Of a stretch of DNA of 64,000 nt, positions 18,562 through 27,995 are shown piece after piece. Under the pieces are notes generated by a model. It was given only the letters and a program-made list of their open reading frames with translations. It was not told where the DNA came from and made no database searches. This DNA is from Saltatorellus ferox (GTDB lineage Bacteria; Planctomycetota; UBA1135; GCA-002686595). The first letter of the stretch is position 1; each line of letters opens with the position of its first letter. The position numbers and the translations under genes were made by a program. The stretch lies in assembly GCA_007751475.1 (NCBI GenBank), contig CP036434.1:744001-808000 (forward strand), written 5' to 3'.

Positions 18562-18733
18562 TCAATCTGTCTCTTCGAGCCTGAGCTCCGCCTGCTCCCC
18601 TACCGCGACGTCGACCTCACCGATCCGTCGCCACGCTTTCGGATCGTATTCGTCCAGGCCCTGCCGCTGGCGCACCTCGATCCTTCCGGCCGGTACACGC
18701 TCGAACGTCTGTTCACCACCCAGTCCCGAACCT
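18562..18733 (-). pseudogene. Probable 3' remnant of a carboxypeptidase-regulatory-like protein
   Basis: Between the hydrolase start and the repeat array, the minus strand has an open frame of about 57 codons ending in TGA at 18562. It reads like a protein C-terminus: FERVPAGRIEVRQ, then DPKAWRRIGEVDVAVGEQAE. The pattern 'F..VPAG...V' followed by 'W..IG.V.V..GE..EL.L' is what the last strand pairs of carboxypeptidase-regulatory-like repeats look like. Upstream it runs straight into the palindromic repeats, with no start and no more domain. I infer a gene truncated at the repeat array. It could also be chance. Confidence 0.4.
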
Positions 18734-18879
18734 GGCGGTACCGAACCCGACCCAAATCCGCCACGTTTCGAATCGAAGAGCATCCCTTCCAATCGAAACG
18801 TGGCGGGTTTGGGTCGGGTTCGGTACCGCCATCCCTTCCAATCGAAACGTGGCGGGTTTGGGTCAGGTTCGGTACCGCC
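18734..18879. repeat. Array of three 37-nt palindromic REP-like units
   Basis: The unit begins GAAACGTGGCGG and ends GGTTCGGTACCGCC. One copy is on the minus strand (18734-18770) and two on the plus strand (18794-18830 and 18843-18879). The first and second form a head-to-head hairpin with 36 of 37 positions paired and a 23-nt loop. The second and third lie in a 49-bp tandem duplication (18781-18829 and 18830-18878) that differs at one base. Each unit can also fold alone through GGCGG/CCGCC around CGGTACCG. The array ends a few bases from the 3' end of the zinc-ribbon membrane protein gene. Confidence 0.93.
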
Positions 18880-18884
18880 AAGAT

Positions 18885-19397
18885 TCACCTCTCTACCTTG
18901 AACCACGTCCGGCAGTGGTCGCACCGGACGTCGCCGCCGGGTGAGATCAAAGTCGCGTCGGTGAGGCCCGCGCTGCACTCCGGGCAGCGGGGGTAGGCGT
19001 CTTGCCTGGGGGAAGACATGGGGCGGATCTTCGCCATGGCCTCGCGGACCGCTCGGGGGTCTGCACCGGCCTGCTCTGCCGCTTCTTGGACCGAGCGTTG
19101 GACCTGGTCGAGGCGGGCGCCGGTCCGTCTTCGGACAGTTTCGGGCAGACCCTTCGGACCCCGGACCGCGATCCAGACGAAGGCGCCACCGACGGCCAGG
19201 AACGGAAACCCGAACACCATTCCCAGCAGTGGGCCGCCGATGGAGCCGCCCGTGAACAGGCTGTAGAGGGAGCCCACAACGGTCAGAAACCCGAACGTGA
19301 GGAACGGTAAGCCGAAAAGTCCCAGGAGGAGTCTCAGCACGACGGAGGCTGGTCCGGAGAGACCTCCTCCCGGTTCGTTCGTGTTCTCACCGTCCAT
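18885..19397 (-). CDS. Membrane protein with C-terminal zinc ribbon
   Basis: This 170-aa protein has two hydrophobic helices (about residues 18-45 and 52-80), a helical charged linker and a C-terminal two-knuckle zinc ribbon: CPECSAGL and CDHCRTWF. Unknown function; the cytoplasmic ribbon may bind a protein or nucleic acid. The repeat array lies within 6 bp of its stop codon, so its mRNA 3' end would carry the hairpin. Confidence 0.7.
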   Translation of the reverse strand: MDGENTNEPGGGLSGPASVVLRLLLGLFGLPFLTFGFLTVVGSLYSLFTGGSIGGPLLGMVFGFPFLAVGGAFVWIAVRGPKGLPETVRRRTGARLDQVQRSVQEAAEQAGADPRAVREAMAKIRPMSSPRQDAYPRCPECSAGLTDATLISPGGDVRCDHCRTWFKVER

Positions 19398-19491
19398 GGG
19401 GAGGGAAGTTTACCCCAACCGGAGACGCCGGGTTGGCGGTCCGGCTCCTGGGTCCCGCCATGGTCGGTACCGTGAAGGAAGGTGTGGCCCT

Positions 19492-21609
19492 CTACTTCGC
19501 CGTCAGCTCGATGACCAGGGTTCGATCCTCTCCGAGGACCAGGTCCGCGCTGACCGGCGCTGGCTCGAGGAAGCCGTCGACCTCTGGTCCCTGGACGCGA
19601 TAGACGCCCGGGGTTTCCACTCGGAACCATCGTTCGGCGCCGCTCATGGCGAGGTCCACCTTCGTCGCTTTGCCCGTGGGGTCGATGGCCGTAAGCGAGT
19701 AGGTGTCGGGCCAGGGAACGAGCTTGCCCTCGCTGCGGAGCTCCACGTGGCACACGGCCAGCGGCCGAACGCTGAGGGTGAACTCGGAGCCCGACGCCGT
19801 GTCGAGCACGACGTCTTCGGAAGCGAAGCCGGCTTGGCGCGCGCTTGCGGTGAACTTGCCCTCCGGCACGCGGAGGTGAAACAGGCCCGTGGCTGCGTCC
19901 TTTCCCGCCGTCGCCATCGATCCAAACTCCACGCCTTCGGGGCGGACCGGACACCAGATGACGCGCTCGATCCCCTCGGGCGTCTCGTTCGTCCCTTCTT
20001 GAACAACGCGCACGGTCACCTCGATCGGGGGAGGCACCTCCAGGCGGTAGTCGAGCGTCCCCTCCGGCGGGTGCTCGAAGACCTGGGCCCAGTTCAGCTG
20101 GAAGTGCGTGATCACGTAGGTGCCGACTTCCAGTTCAGGGTTCGCGAACGCGAAGTGCCCGTCTTCTCCGGGCACCTCGGAAAGGCGCTTGCCCTTGAAG
20201 CTCGAGGTCGCTCGAGCCCCCGTCACCGAAGGCGTCATGCGCCTGAGGGTCACCGAGTTCTGCGGGATCTCCCAGGCTGCGGGGACGATGAGCGTGCCCG
20301 AGAGTGGCGCCACGATCGCAGCCGCCCGGGCCTCCAGGACCAGACGGACGTCGGTTGACTCACCAGCGACGATCTCGATTTCTTGCTCCGCCAGCACGGC
20401 GGGTTGGCTGAACCAGTCGCCGACTTCGAGGCCCACCCGATAGCTGCCGGGTGGGAGCCCCGCCAGAGTGGTGGACTCTGCGCGTAGCTGCATGTCGGCG
20501 AAGAGGCCATTGCTGGTCCGGAGCCTCAGTCTGGCATCCTTCGGGAGAAGCCCCTCGCAAGCCAGCTCGAGACTGCCAGCGGGCGAAAGCTCGACCCTGC
20601 GCTCTCCTACCGTCGTCAGGTCCACACTCACCTTTTTCCACGCGTAGCCACGCGCGCCCACGAGGAGCGTGGCGGCCTGGGCCTGGGCGGCGTCGCCGCT
20701 CGGCTGGAGCAGCACGGGCGACCTCTCCGCCTCGGCCAGCTTCGCCGTGTACTGTCCCCTGGGGTACGTGGCGACCACGAGGGCGGAGTTCGCAAAGAGC
20801 ACATCCACGTCGGCGAGGTGGGCTCCCGAACCTTCCGCGACGACCTCCAGACTGACCGCGGCCGAGCCGCGGACGGGGACCGTGGCATCGAGGGTCCCGG
20901 GCGCGAACGTGACGGATCTCACCACGTTTTCGGCGTCTGCGGGGTCGTGCAAGAGAAGTCCGCCGAGGCCGTCGACGTCGGGCACCTCCACGGTGAAACG
21001 CTCCACCTGGTTCGTCAGTCCAAGGACGACTTCGCCACCTGCGATGAGCTCGACGCCGCCATCGACCTGGCGCATCCTGACCTCGAAGCGGCTATCGATC
21101 AGCGGTGCGCGCAGCGCCTGGCCGCGATTCGCGCTCCAGGCGCGCAGGTGGGCGGTGCCGTTGAGCGCCGTCTCCAGGGGGACGCCGTTCTCGTAGAGCA
21201 CGATACGACCCGCAAGTGCCACAGGGGCCTCCTCCGAGGACGTGCCCTGCGCTGAAAGCCCCTGGGCGTCGGCGGACGGGGCGAGTTCGGTCTCCGGCCG
21301 AAGTTCCTCCAGTGCGATTCTCTCATCCTGCTGCGAGCTGGATAGCGCTCCGATCTCCTCTCCCCCCGGAGACCGAGCCTCTGCATCGGGCTCTCCCATC
21401 GGCTCCGCACCCAGGGTCACGCCACCGGTCGCAGCGGAAGCGGGATCACGCAGCGCGAACCACGCGGCTCCCACGAGGCATAGAGCCGCGAGCACGAGCA
21501 GCGGCATGAGGGAGGATCGCCCGGCACGTCGCCCGGTCGTCCATCTCTGGCGAGTACGCGGTTCGAATGGCAGATCATCTTCTTGGTTCGGTGCGAGGCG
21601 CATGTCCAT
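19492..21609 (-). CDS. Large single-pass protein with carboxypeptidase-regulatory-like repeats
   Basis: This 705-aa protein has a short cytoplasmic basic N-terminus, a TM helix at about residues 35-53 (LMPLLVLAALCLVGAAWFAL), and a long extracytoplasmic beta-rich part. Recurring elements such as LAGLPPGSYRVGLEVG, RFTVEVPDVDGLGG and WFRVETPGVYRVQGPE fit carboxypeptidase-regulatory-like or Ig-like folds. There is no catalytic domain. It resembles the protein at 31406-33745 in build. A surface or periplasmic structural or binding role is likely, but the ligand is unknown. Confidence 0.72.
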   Translation of the reverse strand: MDMRLAPNQEDDLPFEPRTRQRWTTGRRAGRSSLMPLLVLAALCLVGAAWFALRDPASAATGGVTLGAEPMGEPDAEARSPGGEEIGALSSSQQDERIALEELRPETELAPSADAQGLSAQGTSSEEAPVALAGRIVLYENGVPLETALNGTAHLRAWSANRGQALRAPLIDSRFEVRMRQVDGGVELIAGGEVVLGLTNQVERFTVEVPDVDGLGGLLLHDPADAENVVRSVTFAPGTLDATVPVRGSAAVSLEVVAEGSGAHLADVDVLFANSALVVATYPRGQYTAKLAEAERSPVLLQPSGDAAQAQAATLLVGARGYAWKKVSVDLTTVGERRVELSPAGSLELACEGLLPKDARLRLRTSNGLFADMQLRAESTTLAGLPPGSYRVGLEVGDWFSQPAVLAEQEIEIVAGESTDVRLVLEARAAAIVAPLSGTLIVPAAWEIPQNSVTLRRMTPSVTGARATSSFKGKRLSEVPGEDGHFAFANPELEVGTYVITHFQLNWAQVFEHPPEGTLDYRLEVPPPIEVTVRVVQEGTNETPEGIERVIWCPVRPEGVEFGSMATAGKDAATGLFHLRVPEGKFTASARQAGFASEDVVLDTASGSEFTLSVRPLAVCHVELRSEGKLVPWPDTYSLTAIDPTGKATKVDLAMSGAERWFRVETPGVYRVQGPEVDGFLEPAPVSADLVLGEDRTLVIELTAK

Positions 21610-21819
21610 GGCAGGTCGGAGTAGAGGTCGGCCCCATCGCAGCGTGCTCCGAGGCGAAGGTTGAGGCTAACCGCCCTGGGAGTGCCCGCTTCCGAGTTCT
21701 CTCCAGTGGGACGATCGAGGCCACCATGGCCCTTTCCCAATGGCGCCATTCCGCAGTTTCGCCCACGGACCTGACCTTCGTGGCGACACCGCCTGGAACG
21801 AGGGAGAGGGGCGACGGCG

Positions 21820-23772
21820 CTACTCGCAGGTCAGCACGAGGATGCGGTCGGCTCTCGTCAGATGGAGGACTTCGCTGCGGTCCGGGTTCAGTCTCGGGTC
21901 GCCTCCCTCGGGGAGGATCCCGAGCGCCGTCACTCCGCGCGCGAAAGCAGCCTGCTGGACTTCCGGGAACGTGAGCGAGCGCTCGGCGAGGCCCAGGAAT
22001 TCCACGCTCTGGAGGCTGATCTCCGCGCCTTGGGAGGAGAAGAGTTCCTCGTAGGCTGCCGCCAGCTCCGGACGCATCGCCGTGTGAGCGAGCAGGTAGC
22101 TGAGCACCTGAGGCGTGACCAGGAACTCGCCGCAGCGCTCCTCGAAGAGGTCGCAGTTCTTCGGATCCAGGAACTCGACGATCACCTCCGGGCCGTTCTG
22201 CACGCCGCGCAGTCGCGAGCGCACGAGCACATGGCCGAGCACGGTGCGCGCATCCGCTTGCTCGGAGGTGGACATCCAGTCGCTGGCGAGAAGAGCCACA
22301 TGATCGAAGCTCTGAAGATCCTGGGCGTCGAGTTCGGACGCGATGGAATAGTCGCCTTCGACGTGCCGGAACCGGACGCGGTCTGACCCGGCGGTCGCGC
22401 TTTCGAGCCAGCGTCGACGCTCCTCTGCGGGAAATCGAGACATGACCGTGACGTCGAAGTGACCGGAGCGCGACGCCACGAGTTCCCTCGCCAGGGATCC
22501 CAGCTTGTGGCTCCAGCCAAGCACCAGGATTCGATGGGTCTTCTCCGCAACCGCTGGTGTGGGTGACGGCTCTGCTTCGCCGGCAGGCACGTTCTGGGCC
22601 ACGTCCAAGGGCGCGGCGAGGCCCGTCGCGACGGCCGCGCAGTCGTCGTACGTCATGGCGAGGAGGACGAGGAGATCCTCCGCTCCGAGCGGCACGTCCG
22701 AGCGGGGATCGAGATCCGCCGTCGGCCCCGTGGCTCCCGATCGAATCGAGCCGAGGACGATCGCTTTCGGGAAGGCTCCGAACAACGTGCGAGGTGTCCT
22801 ACCCCGCAGCTCCGGGAATCCGCGAACGTACATGGAGTTGCCGCGGCGATGGGAGAGAAGGCCGATGAGTCCCCTGGCGAGGCCTTGATGGCGCAGGCTC
22901 TGGGAAAGGAGTCGGCTGATGATCTGGTCGCTGGAGAGGACCTCGAGCGGACCCTCGAACGACTCCTCTGCGAGCGGGACCTTCTGCGCGTCGAAGAGTT
23001 CGGCCACGACGAAGGGCCGCTGCTCGGCCGCGAGATCGCCCTGGAGCTTATCGACCGTCAGGAGCGTCTTGATCACGCGCGCATCGGACGCGTCGGCACC
23101 TCCCATCGCGAAATCCGCCCCGGGGATCAACACCACCGACGCACGGTCGAGGTCCAGTCGCTTCAGGTGCTCGGCGTTCAGCGCGGAGCCCGACCGAAGG
23201 AAGACCTGACCCTCGTTCCAGTGCTTGCCGAGGTGATCTCGCAGGCGGCCCCTCACCTCGGCATCCACCTCCTCCGCCTGCACGACGATGCGGAGTTTCC
23301 TGGCCTCGCTCCGCTCCAGGAAGCGCTTCAGGCGGCCCTGCGCCGTCATCAGCTGGAGCACGATCTCGGGCGTCCGGTTGGTCCATCCAAGAACGACGAC
23401 GTGCTCGCGCATGGAGATCGGCGTCAGCCCGCTCTCCAGTCGACGCATCGTGCCGAAGAGCCACTGGGTCATGACCGCGATCATCGAGCCCATGAACAGC
23501 ACGTAGCCGAGGATCGTCACGATCGTCGAGATCACTCGCAGCGCCGTCCCCTCGTCATCGCCGAGGTAACCCGGATCGGTCAGGCGCAGGAACGACCACC
23601 AGATCGCCGTGCCCGGCGACGTGAACTGCGGCGTGAAGAGCCACGCCGCGATTCCGCCGACGACGGCCGTGCTCGCGATGAGGGCCGCCATCAGGGCGAG
23701 CTGGTGCAGCACGCCGCGCTGGATCCAGCGCTCCAGCAGGAATCGGACGGGGGATCGGAGCGTGGATGACAT
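21820..23772 (-). CDS. CASTOR/POLLUX-type ion channel with RCK/TrkA-N-like domains
   Basis: This 650-aa protein begins with two TM helices flanking a pore loop whose filter region reads SFLRLTDPGYLGDDEG, in place of the TVGYGD of potassium channels. That is the pattern of the CASTOR/POLLUX (SYM8) channel family. The cytoplasmic part has two nucleotide-binding-like modules: MREHVVVLGWTNRTPEIV near residue 122 and THRILVLGWSHKLGSLARE near 413. It ends with a TrkA-C-like segment. Bacterial homologues are little studied; plant ones conduct calcium or potassium at the nuclear envelope. The gene is divergent from the ECF sigma gene at 24046. Confidence 0.83.
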   Translation of the reverse strand: MSSTLRSPVRFLLERWIQRGVLHQLALMAALIASTAVVGGIAAWLFTPQFTSPGTAIWWSFLRLTDPGYLGDDEGTALRVISTIVTILGYVLFMGSMIAVMTQWLFGTMRRLESGLTPISMREHVVVLGWTNRTPEIVLQLMTAQGRLKRFLERSEARKLRIVVQAEEVDAEVRGRLRDHLGKHWNEGQVFLRSGSALNAEHLKRLDLDRASVVLIPGADFAMGGADASDARVIKTLLTVDKLQGDLAAEQRPFVVAELFDAQKVPLAEESFEGPLEVLSSDQIISRLLSQSLRHQGLARGLIGLLSHRRGNSMYVRGFPELRGRTPRTLFGAFPKAIVLGSIRSGATGPTADLDPRSDVPLGAEDLLVLLAMTYDDCAAVATGLAAPLDVAQNVPAGEAEPSPTPAVAEKTHRILVLGWSHKLGSLARELVASRSGHFDVTVMSRFPAEERRRWLESATAGSDRVRFRHVEGDYSIASELDAQDLQSFDHVALLASDWMSTSEQADARTVLGHVLVRSRLRGVQNGPEVIVEFLDPKNCDLFEERCGEFLVTPQVLSYLLAHTAMRPELAAAYEELFSSQGAEISLQSVEFLGLAERSLTFPEVQQAAFARGVTALGILPEGGDPRLNPDRSEVLHLTRADRILVLTCE

Positions 23773-24045
23773 GCTTTGTGGCCAGAGCTCGAAGGAGTGA
23801 GCGGTCGAGGCTGGAGTCTATCGCCCCGGCCGCCGCGCCGGTCGGGCCGGGAGGGTTCGGGGCGGTTCGGGCCACTCGTGCCCGCCGACGTGGATGTGGT
23901 CCGGCCACGCGGGCCAGAAAACTCCGTGGAATCAGCCCTCTCGGGGTCAGGATGGAGGGCCGCGCGGTCGGCCCGGCGCTTTTCGAGCGAAAGGCCCAAG
24001 ACGCTCCGCTGCGGCGACGTTCCTCCCCCGAGAACACCCTCCCAG

Positions 24046-24627
24046 ATGGCCGAATCCGAACCTCCGTTGCCCTCCGACGTCGACCTCCTGCGCGCCCACC
24101 GCGCGGGGGACGTACCCGCCTTCACGCGGCTCGTCGAACGCTATCAGGACGCACTCTTGCGGCATGCTCGGATGCTCCTCTCGGGGCGCGGCAGCGCTGG
24201 CTCGGCAGAGGACGCCGTTCAGGAGGTGTTTCTCAAGGTCGCCAGAAACCCGCCGGATCCCGACGATGAGTCGGTTCAGCTGGGCGCCTGGCTCCACCGA
24301 GTCACGAGGAACAGGTGCCTGGACATGCTGAGATCAGATACACGCCGGCGCGATCGAGAGGTCGACGCGGGCCTGCCCGAAAACGGTTCACCCGAGGATC
24401 CCGCGCTCGCCGCGGTCGATGCCCGGGACACGCGCGGCGCGGTCGAGCGGACGCTCCAGAAGCTCCCCGAGGACCAGCGGGAAGCGGTGACGCTGCGGCT
24501 TCTGGAGGAGCGCAGCTACGCGGAGATCGCCTCGATCACGGGGCGCAAGGTCGGAACGGTCGGCTGGTTGATCAGCCAGGGGATGAAGGCGCTCGCCCGC
24601 GAGCTGAGCCCGCTTCTCGAAGCTTGA
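24046..24627 (+). CDS. ECF RNA polymerase sigma factor
   Basis: This 193-aa sigma factor starts at MAESEPPLPSDVDLL; the longer upstream frame is not protein-like. Region 2 shows FTRLVERYQDALLRHARML, AEDAVQEVFLKVAR and LGAWLHRVTRNRCLDMLR. Region 4 shows LPEDQREAVTLRLLEERSY, then ITGRKVGTVGWLISQGMKAL. The next gene starts 19 bp on and has an anti-sigma-like N-terminus, so the two probably form a sigma/regulator unit. Confidence 0.92.
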   Translation: MAESEPPLPSDVDLLRAHRAGDVPAFTRLVERYQDALLRHARMLLSGRGSAGSAEDAVQEVFLKVARNPPDPDDESVQLGAWLHRVTRNRCLDMLRSDTRRRDREVDAGLPENGSPEDPALAAVDARDTRGAVERTLQKLPEDQREAVTLRLLEERSYAEIASITGRKVGTVGWLISQGMKALARELSPLLEA

Positions 24628-24646
24628 GCCAGGAGAGAACACAGCC

Positions 24647-27358
24647 ATGAACCACGAACACACGAACGGAACGGATCACGAGGCAGACGGTGAAGGTCGC
24701 ATGTACGACCTGCTCTGCCGGTACGTCTTTGGCGAGGCCGACGAGGCCGAGCGCACGGAGGTCGAGGCCGCGCTCGCAGGCTCGGAGGCGCTGCGCGCCC
24801 AGAAGGCCGAGCTCGACGCGACGGTCGCGCTGGTGCAGGGGGCCTTCTCGGGCTCCGATCAGGGATCGTCCGCCGAGGAGAGCGCTTCCCTTTCGACGGC
24901 GCAGTTGGAGGAGCTGCAGGCCGCCGCCAGGGAAGCCGCGCCCGGAGCGAGCGACGTCACGCTGCAGCCCGTGAAGCGTGGACCGCGACCCTGGTACGCG
25001 TCGAACTCGGTCAAGTTCGCCGCGGCCGCCACCGTGCTCTTGACCGTGGGAACGCTGTACGTCAACCGGCAAGCGCCCCGCGGAAGCGATGCCGAGGTCG
25101 CTTCGGTCGAAAAGGCCCCCGATGATCGCTCCGGGAAGCGCTTGCAAGAGGAGCTGGCCTGGCTCGACCAGGACATGGAAGGCGCCGCCTTCCGGCCGAG
25201 TGGAGAAGAGACGGACTTGGCGCTTCTGGAGGAGCCGGAAGCGGAAGTCGCGGCGGTCTCGAGTTCTCTGGTCACGGCCCCGTCTCCGGAGCCACGCCTT
25301 CAGAAGGTCGAGGCCGATCGGGCTAGCCCATTGCGCGCCCTTGGCTACGGCGCGCCGCAGGCTTCCCGCAGCAAGCGCCCCGCTGCGAACGAGGCTCCAC
25401 CCGCTGCGAAGGTGTCCGCTGGTGTCGAGGCGCGCCGGGGTGCGGGCGGAGGCGGACGAGACGGCGCCGTCACGTCCTGGTCGGACGACTTCTTCCTGGG
25501 GCGTGGGGAAGAGCCGGCAGGGCTCGCACTGATGGGCGGAGAATCCGGTCGTCCGTCGCCAGGGTCAGCGGGAGCCATGACGCCCGCTCCCGAGGTCGCC
25601 TTCGAGGATGAGTCCTCCCGTCGGATGGCGCCGTCGCGCGACAAGGATGCGCGGACCCGCCGTCCGGAGTCGGACCTTCGTCAGGGAACGACGACCGTGA
25701 CGTCCACGCGCGTTCCGAACGAGCGCCCGCGCGACATGTTCTTCCGCTTCTGGGGCGACAACCCCTTCGTGGTCACCCGCAACGACGCACTCTCGACCTT
25801 CGCGGCCGACGTGGACACGGCGAGCTTCACCCTGGCCCGCCGCATGCTCCGCGAGGGATTCCTCCCGGAGCGCGATCAGATCCGCACCGAGGAGTTCGTG
25901 AACTTCGCGAAGCCCGACCTCGCTGCGCCTCTCGAGGACACGTTCGCCGTGTACGGCGAGCTGGCCCCCAGCCCGTTCGGTGGCCGCGAAGACCGCTGGC
26001 TCCTGCGCGTCGGCGTGCGCGCCAAGGACATCACCCGTGAGGAGCGCCCGCCGCTCGCGCTGACCTTCGTCATCGATACGTCGGGGTCCATGCGCACGGA
26101 CAACCGCCTGGAGCTGGTCAAGCACTCGCTCCGGCTGCTGGTGAACCAGCTCGATGGTCGCGACACGCTCGCCATCGTCGGGTTCAGCAACGAGGCTCGC
26201 GAGATCCTGCCGCCGACGCCCGCGACCGAGGCCGATACGATCGAGGGAGCGCTCTACGGGCTCATGCCCGACGGCGGGACCAACGCGGAGGCGGGGCTCA
26301 AGCTCGGCTATCAGCTCAGCCTCGGCGGAAGCGCGCATCCCGAGGCCCAGAAGCGCGTGATCTTCCTCTCGGACGGCGTCGCCAACCTGGGACAGACCGA
26401 TCAGGATCGCCTCGCGACCGAGATCTCCGAGTACGCGGACCGGGGCGTGTTCCTGAACACGATCGGCGTCGGTATGTCGAACCACAGCGACGTGTTCCTC
26501 GAGCAGCTCGCCGACAAGGGCCAGGGCGTTTGCGACTACGTCGCCGACGCCGCTGACGCGCGGCGCGCGATCGTCGAGCGCTTCGTCAGCGGCTTCGTCA
26601 CCGTCGCGAAGGACCTGAAGATCCAGGTCGAGTTCGACGGCGCGGCCGTGCTGCGCTGGCGACAGCTCGGCTACGAGAACCGGGCCGTCGCCGACCGTGA
26701 CTTCCGCAACGACGCGGTGGATGCGGGCGAGGTGGGCGCGGGGCACCAGGTGACCTGCTTCTACGAGCTGGAGCTGGGCTCGAACGTCGATGACGCCGCG
26801 GCTGCGCTGGCGAAAATTCGCCTGCGCTGGAAGCCGATGAACCCGATAGTCCTGGGGGCTCGCACCACGGAGACGCGGGAGACCGAGACCCTGGTTCGCT
26901 ACGAGGAGTCCCTCGCTCCCTCCTTCCGAGCGGCCTCGGCCGGCTTCCGGCTGGGCGCCCTGAGCGCGCAGTTCGCCGAGTGCCTGCGTCAGTCCTACCA
27001 CGCCCGCGGCGACTCGATGGACCGCCTGGCGAGCGGGTTCGCGAACCTGCTCACCGACGCACCGTCCGAGGACGTCGCGGCCATGGCCGAGTCGTTCAAG
27101 AGGGCCCGGGACCTGGGCCTCCAGGCGCCACCGCCCGTGCGACCGACGGACGCCGACGCGGCCCAGCAGGAGGCGTATTACAACTTCCTGATCGAAAGCC
27201 TCGGCGGGGCCGATGCCCCATCGGATGGCCGGGAAACGAACCCCAGCGGCACCTCGGAGGGTGCCCGAGAGGGCTCTCCGGCCGCTCCCACCCAGGAAGA
27301 GTACGAATCACGTATTCGTGAGCTCTTGAAGGGTGACCAGCAGGAAGATCCCCACTAG
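24647..27358 (+). CDS. VWA-domain protein (YfbK-like) with anti-sigma-like N-terminus
   Basis: This 903-aa protein has an N-terminal acidic helical region (YDLLCRYVFGEADEAERTEV) like the non-zinc anti-sigma modules encoded beside ECF factors. A TM helix lies near residues 123-140 (VKFAAAATVLLTVGTLYVN) and a long low-complexity spacer follows. Residues from about 360 match YfbK-type proteins: FAADVDTASFTLARRML, then a VWA domain with a complete MIDAS (VIDTSGSM) and a DUF3520-like C-terminal region. It would reach from the sigma factor in the cytoplasm to a protein- or metal-binding domain outside. AGGAGA precedes the start by about 12 bases. Confidence 0.85.
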   Translation: MNHEHTNGTDHEADGEGRMYDLLCRYVFGEADEAERTEVEAALAGSEALRAQKAELDATVALVQGAFSGSDQGSSAEESASLSTAQLEELQAAAREAAPGASDVTLQPVKRGPRPWYASNSVKFAAAATVLLTVGTLYVNRQAPRGSDAEVASVEKAPDDRSGKRLQEELAWLDQDMEGAAFRPSGEETDLALLEEPEAEVAAVSSSLVTAPSPEPRLQKVEADRASPLRALGYGAPQASRSKRPAANEAPPAAKVSAGVEARRGAGGGGRDGAVTSWSDDFFLGRGEEPAGLALMGGESGRPSPGSAGAMTPAPEVAFEDESSRRMAPSRDKDARTRRPESDLRQGTTTVTSTRVPNERPRDMFFRFWGDNPFVVTRNDALSTFAADVDTASFTLARRMLREGFLPERDQIRTEEFVNFAKPDLAAPLEDTFAVYGELAPSPFGGREDRWLLRVGVRAKDITREERPPLALTFVIDTSGSMRTDNRLELVKHSLRLLVNQLDGRDTLAIVGFSNEAREILPPTPATEADTIEGALYGLMPDGGTNAEAGLKLGYQLSLGGSAHPEAQKRVIFLSDGVANLGQTDQDRLATEISEYADRGVFLNTIGVGMSNHSDVFLEQLADKGQGVCDYVADAADARRAIVERFVSGFVTVAKDLKIQVEFDGAAVLRWRQLGYENRAVADRDFRNDAVDAGEVGAGHQVTCFYELELGSNVDDAAAALAKIRLRWKPMNPIVLGARTTETRETETLVRYEESLAPSFRAASAGFRLGALSAQFAECLRQSYHARGDSMDRLASGFANLLTDAPSEDVAAMAESFKRARDLGLQAPPPVRPTDADAAQQEAYYNFLIESLGGADAPSDGRETNPSGTSEGAREGSPAAPTQEEYESRIRELLKGDQQEDPH

Positions 27359-27995
27359 CCCCGTCGTTCAGGAAGCAACCCGCGATGCCGGGTTCCTCAC
27401 ACGCGATCGCTCGCGAGGAACCAGGTGCGGGGGGAGCGCAGGAATCGGAAGCGAGGTCGCCCTTGTTCGCAACGGGGGCGGCCTCTTTCATTTCCCGGGA
27501 ACGCGAGCGGGCCGTTCATGTCTGGAAAGATCGAGGCGGGAAGGCTGCGAACAAACCCTGCTGCCGCCTGGGTGACCCCTGAGTGCGCCATCCGGCTGGC
27601 TGAGGACACCGGGTGTTCGGAACCGCTCACTTCGTTGTCCTCGTTCTGGGACGCGCCTGGTGCGGACCCAGATGACGGCAGCATGACGGACCCTCCATGA
27701 AGTTCCCCAAAGGGTCTGCGACTTGGCACGCCCTTCGCTTGTCCCTGGCAGATCCGCAAGGATCGACCCGACCCGAGGTCATGCGCCTCTCGCTCGGGGC
27801 CGTTCGCTCCTGCCCCGCTGGGCCCAGATTCCCCTGGGCCCAAAGTCCGACTCGTTTTCCCAGCCCGTTGTCCCGGCTCGCAGAGCCCGGTCGGTGAGAG
27901 TGCCTCGCACGCTCTCACCCTCCGGGACTCGCCTCTTTGGGGTCCCTCCATGCAGCGAGCTGGCTTTCCCAGCCCGTCTCGCCGCCTGGCCCACT
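27359..27995. other. Non-coding interval between convergent genes
   Basis: No convincing gene is visible in this 637-bp stretch between the VWA gene and isocitrate dehydrogenase. About 100 bp past the VWA stop is a 9-bp stem (AGGTCGCCC at 27454-27462 with GGGCGGCCT at 27476-27484) followed by CTTTCATTT, which could act as a weak terminator. TTGTTCGCA (27463) recurs inverted as TGCGAACAA (27546). A GTGAGAG/CTCTCAC stem lies near 27895-27919. Open frames here lack protein-like composition. Confidence 0.4.

Noticed and set aside
18734..18879. Short CRISPR array
   Set aside because: Units occur in both orientations, spacers are repeated rather than unique, and there are no cas genes.
18562..18978. 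A 138-codon gene across the repeat array
   Set aside because: Most of the frame translates the repeats (GGFGSGSVPP and similar) and it overlaps the zinc-ribbon gene; only the 3' part looks protein-like.
27397..27951. A 184-codon minus-strand frame between the VWA and isocitrate dehydrogenase genes
   Set aside because: No ribosome binding site, low-complexity composition and no recognisable motif; treated as non-coding.
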